Origin: Syntrophomonadaceae bacterium
GTDB lineage: Bacteria > Bacillota > Dethiobacteria > DTU022
Length of the DNA stretch: 16,214 nt
Direction of reading: 5' to 3'
Assembly (NCBI GenBank): GCA_007129055.1
Contig: SKWE01000161.1
Location: 1-16,214 of the forward strand
Positions 1 through 8,334 of the stretch are shown piece by piece. Position 1 is the stretch's first letter; each line of letters opens with the position of its first letter. The notes beneath the pieces were generated by a model that saw only the letters and a program-made list of their open reading frames with translations, was not told the origin of the DNA and did no database searches. Both the position numbers and the translations under genes were made by a program.

Positions 1-3
1 CCT

Positions 4-963
4 TCAATTATCATCCACCACTTTACCTGATAATAATGCGAACATCCCCCATATCCCTGCCTCGGGTTCAAGGTCGGCAGGCTTTAAGGACAATGTAGTT
101 ATATTGACAGAAGGGTATATAGCTTCATCCAGGATTTTACTATCGACCACTTTCATAAAATCAGCCCTGTTGCCGGCAATTCCACCACCAATAACAATAC
201 AGGTTGGGTTGAAAAGATTTACGAGATTTGCAAGGCCATAGCCAATCTTTTCTGCGGCACTATTAATAATTTCCAGGGCCAGGGTATTACCTTGATCAGC
301 CATTTGAAATACTTCTTCTGCCGTTATATGATCGTTCTCTGTTTCATTTTTATCCCATAGTTCTTCTGCACTGTTGCTGATTCCTGTTCCGGCTGCCCAC
401 GCTTCCAAACAGTTACTGCCCCCACATTTGCATATTCTCCCCCTGCCAAATGGTTTAATATGGCCTATTTCGCCGGCAAATCCGTTACTGCCCCGATATA
501 GCCTGCCATCAAGAAAAAGCCCACCACCTATTCCTGTGCTGATAGTCACATAGACAACGTCTCTATGGCCCTTGGCAGCTCCATAATGGACTTCGCCAAG
601 GACGGCTGCATTTGCATCATTTTCAATTATTACCGGGCATACTATATGCTTTTCCAACATCCTGCATATGGCAACCGGTTTTTGCCAGTCCAGGTTAGGT
701 GACTGGTGAACTATTCCCTTATTATGATCTATAAAACCGGCAATGCATAATCCGATTCCGGCAGGTTTACTTGCTGCACTAAAACCGGCATTATGTTTTC
801 CCTTCTCGAGCAAACCTGTGATGGCCCGTATAACGGCTTCTGGTAGCTTTGGAACAGGGGTAGCGCATTTCTCCTTAAAAAGCACTTTTCCTTCCGAACT
901 AATTAGAAGCATTAGTATCTTAGTGCCGCCAATATCAATAGCGCAGTAATATTTCTCGTCCAT
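4..963 (-). CDS. ROK-family sugar kinase (glucokinase-like)
   Basis: A cytoplasmic ATP-dependent kinase of the ROK family, most likely phosphorylating glucose or a related hexose to the 6-phosphate. The N-terminal phosphate loop reads DIGGTK at residues 10-15. The catalytic aspartate is probably D116 in the ENDANAA motif, and an ATP-site stretch STGIGGG follows at 142-148. The ROK zinc site is complete: H168 in EIGH, then C178, C180 and C185 in CKCGGSNC. Length (319 residues) is normal, and there is no N-terminal helix-turn-helix, so this is the kinase type rather than a NagC/XylR-type repressor. The ATG follows an AAAGGAGAG ribosome binding site. It is the last gene of the proC-nifV-ROK run, 58 bp after nifV, and may also have its own extended -10 promoter. 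The sugar cannot be read from sequence, and no link to amino-acid metabolism is visible. Confidence 0.88.
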   Translation of the reverse strand: MDEKYYCAIDIGGTKILMLLISSEGKVLFKEKCATPVPKLPEAVIRAITGLLEKGKHNAGFSAASKPAGIGLCIAGFIDHNKGIVHQSPNLDWQKPVAICRMLEKHIVCPVIIENDANAAVLGEVHYGAAKGHRDVVYVTISTGIGGGLFLDGRLYRGSNGFAGEIGHIKPFGRGRICKCGGSNCLEAWAAGTGISNSAEELWDKNETENDHITAEEVFQMADQGNTLALEIINSAAEKIGYGLANLVNLFNPTCIVIGGGIAGNRADFMKVVDSKILDEAIYPSVNITTLSLKPADLEPEAGIWGMFALLSGKVVDDN

Positions 964-1001
964 TTGCCGCTCTCCTTTATTTTGAAAGTGGCGTTTATTT
1001 G

Positions 1002-1010
1002 ATTATACCA
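1002..1010 (-). promoter_or_regulatory. Candidate extended -10 promoter for the ROK kinase
   Basis: On the minus strand the gap between nifV and the kinase contains TG-G-TATAAT, a perfect -10 box with the extended-10 TG dinucleotide, about 40 nt upstream of the kinase start. At the -35 spacing I see only a poor match (GATAAC), which overlaps the end of nifV. Extended -10 promoters can work without a good -35. The kinase could equally be expressed by read-through from proC-nifV. Confidence 0.4.
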
Positions 1011-1021
1011 GTTATTATTCC

Positions 1022-2206
1022 TTAGTTATCTGTAATTTCAGCAGAGGTTGCCAACTTTTTTTCATAAAGATAATCTTCATATATATACATAAGCTCTTTA
1101 TCAAAGAGTGTCCTCTTAAGATCTACAGTAACGGAACGTACTGCTTTTAGTATGTCAGCAGCTTCTTCATCGGAGAGGTCAATGCCATACTCTACAAACT
1201 TCATTTTTATTGCCTTGGATCCGGAGTGTTTCCCGATTACAATCTGTCTTTCCAGTCCAACATCTTCCGGGCTGAAAACCTCGTATGTATCGGGGTTTTT
1301 CATAACGCCATCAGCATGTATTCCTGATTCGTGGGCAAAAGTATTGGTTCCTACTATCGGTTTAGAAGGGTATAACTGCCTACCGGATGCCCGGGCTACA
1401 TACTCGCACAAGTTCCGGAAATCTTTAGTGTTCACACCGAGGTTTACTCCAAATAGGTGTTTTAAAGCCATTGCAACTTCTTCAAGGGCAGCATTACCAG
1501 CTCTCTCTCCAAGTCCGTTAACGGTTACACCTATAAACCGGGCACCTGCTTTCAAGCCGGCCAGGGCATTTGCTGTAGCCATGCCAAAATCATTATGAGT
1601 ATGCATTTCAATTGACATGTCTGTTTTTTTAATAAGATCAGTAATTACCTGGTAAGTTTTAAATGGTTCCATGACACCGATGGTGTCACAAAAGCGCAGC
1701 CTGTCTGCACCTGCCTCTTTAGCCCTGTTGGCAAATTCAACTAAAAAGTCAAAATCGCTGCGTGAAGCATCCTCTGCATTAACAGAGATGTAAAAATCAT
1801 GTTTCCTTGCAAATTCAACGGCCCTGGTCATATTCTCCAGGACCCATTCTCTTGAAGTATTTAATTTGTGTGCTATATGAATGTCAGAAGTAGATATTGA
1901 TATGGCGACTGCATCTACACCGCATTCTATGGAATGCTTTATATCCTCTATATTTGCCCTGTTCCAGGCCATAATACTGGCTTTAAGCTTGTAAGACACA
2001 AGTTCTTTAATAACTTCTTTTTCATCGCCACCCATTACAGGAATACCGGCTTCTATCTGGTGAACACCCAAATTGTCCAGCATTTTGGCTATTCTAAGTT
2101 TTTCACGGTTAGAAAACACAACTCCGGCTGTCTGTTCTCCATCTCTTAGTGTGGTATCTACCAGCATGGGCAAATCATTTTCTAAAGCTTCATGAAATCT
2201 TTTCAT
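1022..2206 (-). CDS. nifV: Homocitrate synthase, NifV type
   Basis: Condenses acetyl-CoA with 2-oxoglutarate to (R)-homocitrate, the organic ligand of nitrogenase FeMo-cofactor or the entry to the aminoadipate route. The DRE-TIM metallolyase barrel begins with the DTTLRDGEQTAGVVF motif (residues 17-31), which is typical of NifV rather than LeuA. The metal-binding HTHND lies at 202-206, the GLGERAGNA motif at 231-239 and HESGIHADG at 292-300. At 394 residues it lacks the C-terminal leucine-regulatory domain of 2-isopropylmalate synthase, again as in NifV. The ATG follows an AGGAGG site, and the gene starts 34 bp after the proC stop, so the two are probably co-transcribed. No nif gene is visible here. 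Citramalate or isopropylmalate synthase is less likely but not excluded. 2-Oxoglutarate is also a product of the RocD reaction, which may or may not be why it sits here. Confidence 0.8.
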   Translation of the reverse strand: MKRFHEALENDLPMLVDTTLRDGEQTAGVVFSNREKLRIAKMLDNLGVHQIEAGIPVMGGDEKEVIKELVSYKLKASIMAWNRANIEDIKHSIECGVDAVAISISTSDIHIAHKLNTSREWVLENMTRAVEFARKHDFYISVNAEDASRSDFDFLVEFANRAKEAGADRLRFCDTIGVMEPFKTYQVITDLIKKTDMSIEMHTHNDFGMATANALAGLKAGARFIGVTVNGLGERAGNAALEEVAMALKHLFGVNLGVNTKDFRNLCEYVARASGRQLYPSKPIVGTNTFAHESGIHADGVMKNPDTYEVFSPEDVGLERQIVIGKHSGSKAIKMKFVEYGIDLSDEEAADILKAVRSVTVDLKRTLFDKELMYIYEDYLYEKKLATSAEITDN

Positions 2207-2240
2207 GTAAAATCCTCCTGTCTTTAGTCAACCCACACAA

Positions 2241-3047
2241 CTATCCACGGCGCAATTCTTCTGAACGTTTACTGGCCTCTATTACAGCTTTAAGCAGGCA
2301 GCTGCGGAAACCGTTCTCCTCAAGAACCTGCATGGCTGTAGATGTTGTGCCGGCCGGGGATGTAACTGTATTTCGTAATTCTGCAGGGTGCGTAGTGCTT
2401 TCCTCCAGCATGCGGGCCGAACCAATCACATTCTGGATAACAAGTCTTGATGCAACATCACGTCTGATGCCCACAGCAACGCCGGCATCGATCATTGTTT
2501 CAATAAATAGAAAGACATAAGCAGGTCCGGTACCGCTTAACCCTGTTGCGGCATCCATCAGGTATTCTGGCAGCCGTATAGTTAGTCCCAGCGGTTTTAG
2601 AAGTTTATTAACTGATTTAAATTCCTGGTCATTTATGTTATCGCCAGTACTGATTACAATAGTTCCTTCGCCAATCAGGCATGGTGTGTTTGGCATAAGT
2701 CGTATTATTTTAGATCCCGGGAACAAGCAACTTTCTATAAAATTGATCGTAATCCCCGCGGCAATAGAAATTATAATATGTTCATTGCTAATACCGGGTT
2801 TGATGGAATATAGAAGCCCTTCACTATCCTGGGGTTTAACAGCAATAAAGATATGTTTACAGTTATTTACAAGTTCCGAATAATCTTGCGCAGACCGTGT
2901 TTTCAGCTCTTTTGCCAGTAAATCCTGGCGTTCCCTGTTCAAATCAAATAAGTATATTTTCCCAGGTTCTACCCCTCCCCTTTCTACCATTCCCTTGGCC
3001 AGTGCAGAACCCATTGCCCCACAGCCTATTAGTCCGATATTGTTCAC
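2241..3047 (-). CDS. proC: Pyrroline-5-carboxylate reductase
   Basis: Reduces delta-1-pyrroline-5-carboxylate to L-proline with NAD(P)H in the cytoplasm. The N-terminal Rossmann fold shows GLIGCGAMGSALAKGM (residues 5-20, GxGxMG). The all-alpha C-terminal half carries LSGTGPAYVFLFIE (170-183) and the P5C reductase signature around 220-241 (HPAELRNTVTSPAGTTSTAM). Length is normal (268 residues). The start codon is GTG, preceded by GAAGGG about 8 nt away. In characterised hydroxyproline users such as Clostridioides difficile, P5C reductase partners HypD, turning the HypD product into proline. Here it is separated from hypD by about 10 kb but lies just behind the redox operon, which also appears to act on proline/P5C. 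It has its own promoter and heads proC-nifV-ROK. Confidence 0.96.
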   Translation of the reverse strand: MNNIGLIGCGAMGSALAKGMVERGGVEPGKIYLFDLNRERQDLLAKELKTRSAQDYSELVNNCKHIFIAVKPQDSEGLLYSIKPGISNEHIIISIAAGITINFIESCLFPGSKIIRLMPNTPCLIGEGTIVISTGDNINDQEFKSVNKLLKPLGLTIRLPEYLMDAATGLSGTGPAYVFLFIETMIDAGVAVGIRRDVASRLVIQNVIGSARMLEESTTHPAELRNTVTSPAGTTSTAMQVLEENGFRSCLLKAVIEASKRSEELRRG

Positions 3048-3082
3048 GATTATCCCTTCTTTCTATCTGGATCTTAGGAAGT

Positions 3083-3111
3083 ATTCTATATGAATCAATA
3101 TCTTAATGCAA
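3083..3111 (-). promoter_or_regulatory. Sigma-A-type promoter of proC-nifV-ROK
   Basis: On the minus strand TTGCAT (3111-3106), a 17-bp spacer and TAGAAT (3088-3083) sit in the 159-bp gap behind the dehydrogenase gene. Predicted transcription starts near 3076, about 28 nt before the proC GTG. The -10 matches consensus at 5 of 6 bases and the -35 at 4 of 6. A TGTCAGT sequence at 3127-3133, identical to part of the palindrome in front of the redox operon, lies just upstream of the -35. Confidence 0.6.
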
Positions 3112-3206
3112 GCGCTAAAAAAGACCTGTCAGTAATGTTTTAAAATTTTTAGGGGCTGATTTAAAGCAAGTTATAACGATGACAACATAGATTCAGGGAG
3201 CTTAAA

Positions 3207-4382
3207 CTACTTGAGGGTTTCCGTTTCTTTCTGATAAAAGTCTCTATCGTACCTAAAACAGCTTTGCGCTTCAGAGCTAAGGCAGGAACAACCACTGGTA
3301 ATCATGGATGTGATGTTTTTACCCACACCCGGGCCAAGCATAAGGCCCTGCCCACACATTCCAACAGCTAAGATCAAACCGTCAAGACCGGGTGCAAAAT
3401 CTATAATAGGGACACCATCCGGGCTCATGGGGTAACAACCGCGCCATATTCTTCTAATTAACAGGTTCTTTAATCTTGGGATAAGTGAAACCATGCGATG
3501 CGCTAGGATTGGCAGGAATTCAGACAAAGATTCCCGATCTGTGCCGATAAATAAATCTTTCGGTGTATAACAAAATATTATCTGGCCTTCCTTGTTTTGA
3601 CCGAAATAAAAGTTCGAGGTTTTACCATCTGCACCGGCCCGCAAATCAACGATAAGAGGTTCTAAAAAGTGCTCAACAGGTGCGGAAATACCTGCCTCAT
3701 GAGAATCAGGTGTAACCGGAATATCTAATCCCAGCAGCGGTCCGTGCTCTGCAGCATCTGCACCGGCAGCAAGGACAATCCAGTCAGCGTAATATTTCCC
3801 CCTGTCAGTTATAACCCCTGTAATTCTGTTTCCCTTACGCTCATATCCTGTAACCCGCTCATTGAATAAATAAACTGCGCCATTATTTTCTGCCTCTTTC
3901 TGAAATGCGATCGGTGCCAGGATGGAAGAAACCTGGCCGTCATCGGGTGAATAAGTCCCTCCGCGAAGGCCATTTTCACTTATTCCGGGGATAATATTTT
4001 TAATATGTTCTGCATCAACCCAGTCAATTTTCATTCCACATTCTTTCTGGTAGGGTATTAAGGATTTAAGGGTATCTTCAATATTCTGATCGTATACAGG
4101 AAAACAATATCCGCCCGGTTTCCAGCCAATATCAAACCCGTACTTTTCATGCCAGGTGGAAAATATATCAATACTGTAAAGGCATGTTGAAATTTTTCCA
4201 GGGTCTGAGTGTGTGGCCCTTACACCGCCGATTGCTGTTTTATTATCACCCTGGCCCGCCGATGAACGCCTGTCTATAGCTAAAACTTTTAATCCCGCTT
4301 GAGCTAATTGATATGCAGTCGGGTTTCCTACACTTCCACAGCCTACGATAATCACATCATATATATTCTTAGATATTGACAT
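3207..4382 (-). CDS. FAD-dependent amino/imino-acid dehydrogenase (DAO family; HcnC / proline dehydrogenase beta-like)
   Basis: The probable substrate-oxidising subunit of the redox complex. DAO-superfamily flavoenzymes of this size (391 residues) include sarcosine oxidase beta, HcnC, D-hydroxyproline dehydrogenase LhpB and archaeal dye-linked L-proline dehydrogenase beta. The FAD-binding Rossmann motif is IIVGCGSVG at residues 11-19, followed by a GGVR motif at 52-55 typical of the family. The C-terminal flavin-binding region RGCYPMSPDGVPIID and GMCGQGLMLGPGVGK spans 314-355. I choose the ATG at 4382 rather than one 24 nt upstream because GGGGAGG lies 6 nt before it. It then overlaps the 3' end of the 1314-residue gene by 14 bp, indicating translational coupling and a fixed-ratio complex. 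Context (hypD, proC, rocD) suggests L-proline/P5C as substrate, but glycine, sarcosine or a D-amino acid cannot be excluded. No signal peptide or membrane segment is visible. Confidence 0.85.
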   Translation of the reverse strand: MSISKNIYDVIIVGCGSVGNPTAYQLAQAGLKVLAIDRRSSAGQGDNKTAIGGVRATHSDPGKISTCLYSIDIFSTWHEKYGFDIGWKPGGYCFPVYDQNIEDTLKSLIPYQKECGMKIDWVDAEHIKNIIPGISENGLRGGTYSPDDGQVSSILAPIAFQKEAENNGAVYLFNERVTGYERKGNRITGVITDRGKYYADWIVLAAGADAAEHGPLLGLDIPVTPDSHEAGISAPVEHFLEPLIVDLRAGADGKTSNFYFGQNKEGQIIFCYTPKDLFIGTDRESLSEFLPILAHRMVSLIPRLKNLLIRRIWRGCYPMSPDGVPIIDFAPGLDGLILAVGMCGQGLMLGPGVGKNITSMITSGCSCLSSEAQSCFRYDRDFYQKETETLK

Positions 4383-7300
4383 TGTCTGCCTCCCCTTCTT
4401 CAACATCAGGTTCTGTTGAACCGGCAGAAATAAAATCCCCCAGGTGGACTTCTGCCACTAAGGGCCTGTGAGTGGGCATAGTCAATTCTGAGAGCGCTAT
4501 TCCCTCTTCCCTGTAGATTCTCAGGATAAGATCAAAGCATGTCTTACCGTTACAGCCACCAAGGCCTGTTCTGATTTGCGCTTTCAATTGGTTTAAATCT
4601 CTAACACCGCTTCTGATGGCGTTTACTATTTCGCTCTTTCTTACTCTTTCACATCGACAAACAATGGGATCGTCTTCAGGTAATTCAAAGGTAAGCGGCC
4701 GGCCTTGATCTTCCTGCCTGATTTTGAAACCGGCAACTTTTAGCCTGTCTTCATAAGGGACTTCCAGTAATACTAATACTCTTTTATTCTGGATGACTCT
4801 TTGCTTATATGCCAGGATACGGCCTTTTCCTATTACTTCTCCTTCAAAACCTGCGGTTACAACTTCTTTGCCAAGGGGAATATTGTCAATGTGAAATTCG
4901 TACGGCAGAACCATTAATGAATTTTTATTACCGGGATCATAATCTTCAATCAGCAGGCTGATAGCAAGGCCTGGACAGGCCAAAACACAATTTGCACAGC
5001 CGATGCATTCATCTCCGAATTCAGGCAAATTAAGAATAGAATCTTTCATCGTAATACATTTTTTTGGGCAGGCTTCTGTACAGGGATTACAGGGTATTTC
5101 CTGTATACAGCGAATGATTGGATAAACATCCTGATCAATACCCCTTGCTTCAAACTTTTCGCTTTCAGTAGAATGGTGTTTTAAAATTTCGCCAAACTCT
5201 TCCCAGTTTCCGGGAATTGGAAAATCATAACCAAGAGACTGGGCAATCCTACGCCCTGTTATTTTGCCGGAAAATATTGCTGCCGATGCTTCGGCAATTT
5301 CTTCGGCGTCGCCTGCCGCATAAACATCCAACCCGTATTCTTTTGCTTTTTCGAAAAGCTCATCGACAGGGCTTAGTCCAACTGCCATCAAAACAGTATC
5401 AACATCAAAGACCCTTTCTGTTCCCGGTTGTGGCACAAAGTTTTCATCTACAGCTGCAGTAATTACTCTTTCAGCCTTTTCGCTGCCTTCAATTCTAAGT
5501 ACTGTGTGCGATGTCATAACCGGAACGCCTAAACGTTTGATTTTATCTTCATGGACTTTATAACCACCGCACTGGGGAAGGGCTTCGACCAGCCCTACAA
5601 CATCTATTCCTGCCTGTAAGGCATGATATGCGCCAATTAAACCAACATTGCCTCCGCCAATGATAAATAGCTGTTCTGCACACTTAATAAGATCCCTGTT
5701 AACAAGGGTTTGAAATGCTCCGGCTCCGTATACGCCTGGAAGATCGCAGCCTGGTAGTGATAGAGTTTTTTCACGAGCGCCCGTGGCAAAAAGTATTTTT
5801 TTAGCTTTCACAAGCCTGTAAGAACCGTCCTGCGAAACTCCAAACTTGCCATCGCTGTAAACACCAACGACGGTTGCATTGAACCATGTTTCAACAGTAG
5901 GCTGCTTAAGCATTTTTCCAGCCAGGGTGTGACCAATATCAATGCCACGATCGCCTGCGTAACAGTCTGAAACGGAACCAAAAAAGTTGTGGGTTTGAAG
6001 GCTTAGCTTGCCACCAAGTTCCTGCTTGTCATCGATTACCAGAACATCTGCCCCTACAGTTCCCAGCTCGATAGCAGCGCTTATACCGGCAGGGCCGCCT
6101 CCTATTATAAGCACTTCAATTTCAAATTCTTCCGGCGAGGGTTTTATATCCCGCAGGGGGCTATCGTCTCCCAATACAGGTAAACCTTCAACGCTTTTTA
6201 CTTTCATGCCTTCAGATACAGGTGTCATGCATCCTTTTACCGGTTTGCCATCAGCAATTACCATACACTGTGAACATTGACCGTTGACACAATAAATACC
6301 CTGGGCGCCATTGTCACGATGGTGGTGACCAAACACAGTTATACCTGCTGCATAAAGGGCAGAGGTTATCACTTCTCCTTCAAGGGCGCTGTATTGAGAA
6401 CCGTTAAAAGTAAATGATCGCTCTTTCTTAACCATATCGGGAAGAATGGGGTGGTTTTCTATGCGCAGCAACGATCTCTTTTTGCTTGCTTTATCAGGAA
6501 TATTCTCAATTGCTGAAATAAATTTTGGTATAAGATCTTTCTTATGTGTTTGCTGCCACGAACCCTCTCTCATCAGCAGTCCAAACTGCAGGTAGAGGTT
6601 TGGGTTATCTACAAACAGCGCTTTTTCACTGGATATTAACTGTTCAAGAAGCTTTTTACGTTCGCTGTGTTCAAGCTTGAAAGAAAAACCAGTACTTTCT
6701 ACACCTTCTTCTATACCAACTAAACGGTTTAAAGTTTGATAATCCTTGTCATCTTCCCTTTCCATCCCGGGGTAAGGGCTAAAAGAAATAGTTTTAGATA
6801 TACTGCTGCTTTTTATTTCTTTATTACTGCAGACAGGCTTTACTTTTATGTCTAGCTGCTTGAGTGTATGGCATGCCATCTTCAAAAAATCAATAACAAG
6901 ACTGTCCTTTGTTAACATGGGCAGCATAATGTGTATTTCAGACAGGTTATCCAGGTATAAAAGTGCTGAATGCTGATCGCTATCCTGGTTAAACATATCA
7001 TTGATTTCCGGTGGCATGACCGGTTCCATACCGGGTTGATTCTTAAGCCACCCGATAATGTTTAGCGCCAAATCAAGACCGGGAAGTTGGCTTGCATCTG
7101 CTGGATATAAGTCTTTAACCAGTGGATTTAAAGATTTAACGCTGTTTAAGAAATCAGACCAGATCTTCATCGGTCCATCCTGGCCGAAGTCAGGGTTAAG
7201 CAGGGTAATTCTATCTTCAGCAACTCCGCAATAGGAAAGCAGCTGTCTGGCAATATTAATTTTTTCTTCGCCAAGATTTCCGCCAAGCATGTATGGACAG

Positions 7301-8313
7301 CTTAGTTTATCCCTGCACATCAGTCCTACGGCTTTTGCTCCTGCAGCCAGGGGATAGAGAATCATGGATAGATCAACATTTCCTATGCAGCTTACCTTCA
7401 TAACTGTCTTATCGTCAGTGGGCATTGGAGACCTGGGGCAGCAAAATACCACCGTTTTGTTTTGCAGGTCAGATTTAAAAAGCATATTTTGATATTGATC
7501 CAGGTTAGGCGTAATATTCTGCTCTATTGCGCCTGTGGGGCAGCTTCCGGCGCAGATACCACACCCGGTGCAGGCAGTTTCAGAAATAGTCGCTGTGCTA
7601 AGGCCGGTTTTATAAAAATTAACCCTTGGTATATTGAAAGGGCATACTTCTTCACAAATCCCACACCCCCTGCAGAGTTCCGGTTTAACTGAACAAATTG
7701 GAATTTCAAATTTTCTGTTCCAAATTTCATAAGTTTTATTACCCTGGGAAGAAGGAATTGCATCGGTGGGGCAAATATGAGCACAAGCCCTGCACCCGGT
7801 ACAAGAATCGGCAACTTCAGCAGTATCGGGTCCTATAAACTTATCTATACCTCGACTTAAAGTTGAGATAGCGCCAGGTCCGCAATCCTGGCATACCCTT
7901 GTACAAAGTCCGCAGAGGATACAATTGTCTCCACCACCTTTAAGCGTAAAGGGGGTTTCGTCCACCCCTTCTAACCGGGCTATATCTTTAATTTTGACGG
8001 AATCAGGGCAACGGGCCATGTAAAGCTCAAGCAGACTTCTGCGTATTTCAAGAACATCTTTTGAGCGGGTTGAAACAACAAGATTGTCTTCCGCGGGATA
8101 TAGACAGGATGTAACGATCTTTGAATTGCCATTCCAATCATCTTTGGTTATTTCTACAGAACATAGCCTGCACGCTCCATTAGGGGGTAAAGATGGGTGG
8201 TTGCATAGCTGAGGGACGTAAATATCATTATCATTTAATATACTGAGCAGCATTATACCTTTCTCAGTTTTAATTTGACGACCATCGATTTTAAGAGTTA
8301 CGTATTCAGTCAT
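4369..8313 (-). CDS. Giant Fe-S/flavin electron-transfer fusion (HydA/NuoG-like + MvhD-like + HcnA-HcnB-like)
   Basis: A 1314-residue fusion that probably routes electrons between the DAO subunit and the HydCB-like subunit. Domains in order: NuoG/HydA-type [2Fe-2S] with C37, C48, C51, C70; two [4Fe-4S] motifs (C131/134/137/141, C171/174/177/181); a NuoI-like pair (C214/217/220/224, C248/251/254/258); an MvhD-like domain at about 286-395 (CC at 291-292, C309, C333, C339); an unrecognised segment at about 396-625; an HcnA-like [2Fe-2S] domain (C675, C680, C683, C695); an HcnB-like FAD/NAD oxidoreductase with GGGPAG at 738-743 and GGGNVG at 885-890; a ferredoxin-like pair (C1075/1078/1082/1086, C1103/1106/1109/1113); and a BFD-like [2Fe-2S] with C1219, C1221, C1254, C1259. 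No hydrogenase H-cluster domain exists, and the His-Cys3 cluster of NuoG/HydA is not recognisable. It starts 21 bp after the HydCB-like gene behind GGAAGGG. The MvhD assignment is the least certain. Confidence 0.88.
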   Translation of the reverse strand: MTEYVTLKIDGRQIKTEKGIMLLSILNDNDIYVPQLCNHPSLPPNGACRLCSVEITKDDWNGNSKIVTSCLYPAEDNLVVSTRSKDVLEIRRSLLELYMARCPDSVKIKDIARLEGVDETPFTLKGGGDNCILCGLCTRVCQDCGPGAISTLSRGIDKFIGPDTAEVADSCTGCRACAHICPTDAIPSSQGNKTYEIWNRKFEIPICSVKPELCRGCGICEEVCPFNIPRVNFYKTGLSTATISETACTGCGICAGSCPTGAIEQNITPNLDQYQNMLFKSDLQNKTVVFCCPRSPMPTDDKTVMKVSCIGNVDLSMILYPLAAGAKAVGLMCRDKLSCPYMLGGNLGEEKINIARQLLSYCGVAEDRITLLNPDFGQDGPMKIWSDFLNSVKSLNPLVKDLYPADASQLPGLDLALNIIGWLKNQPGMEPVMPPEINDMFNQDSDQHSALLYLDNLSEIHIMLPMLTKDSLVIDFLKMACHTLKQLDIKVKPVCSNKEIKSSSISKTISFSPYPGMEREDDKDYQTLNRLVGIEEGVESTGFSFKLEHSERKKLLEQLISSEKALFVDNPNLYLQFGLLMREGSWQQTHKKDLIPKFISAIENIPDKASKKRSLLRIENHPILPDMVKKERSFTFNGSQYSALEGEVITSALYAAGITVFGHHHRDNGAQGIYCVNGQCSQCMVIADGKPVKGCMTPVSEGMKVKSVEGLPVLGDDSPLRDIKPSPEEFEIEVLIIGGGPAGISAAIELGTVGADVLVIDDKQELGGKLSLQTHNFFGSVSDCYAGDRGIDIGHTLAGKMLKQPTVETWFNATVVGVYSDGKFGVSQDGSYRLVKAKKILFATGAREKTLSLPGCDLPGVYGAGAFQTLVNRDLIKCAEQLFIIGGGNVGLIGAYHALQAGIDVVGLVEALPQCGGYKVHEDKIKRLGVPVMTSHTVLRIEGSEKAERVITAAVDENFVPQPGTERVFDVDTVLMAVGLSPVDELFEKAKEYGLDVYAAGDAEEIAEASAAIFSGKITGRRIAQSLGYDFPIPGNWEEFGEILKHHSTESEKFEARGIDQDVYPIIRCIQEIPCNPCTEACPKKCITMKDSILNLPEFGDECIGCANCVLACPGLAISLLIEDYDPGNKNSLMVLPYEFHIDNIPLGKEVVTAGFEGEVIGKGRILAYKQRVIQNKRVLVLLEVPYEDRLKVAGFKIRQEDQGRPLTFELPEDDPIVCRCERVRKSEIVNAIRSGVRDLNQLKAQIRTGLGGCNGKTCFDLILRIYREEGIALSELTMPTHRPLVAEVHLGDFISAGSTEPDVEEGEADNVNI

Positions 8314-8334
8314 TTATGACCCTTCCAATCTTTA

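Noticed and set aside
3121..3206. Possible terminator after the DAO gene (short GAC-GTC stem before a run of six T)
   Set aside because: The stem is only 3 bp with a 2-nt loop, too weak to call an intrinsic terminator.
4383..4406. Earlier ATG for the DAO-family dehydrogenase
   Set aside because: It lacks a ribosome binding site, while the ATG at 4382 has GGGGAGG 6 nt upstream and leads straight into the FAD-binding fold.
7524..7814. 96-codon open frame inside the large fusion gene
   Set aside because: It is a frame shadow of the Fe-S domain coding sequence, with no ribosome binding site or recognisable product.
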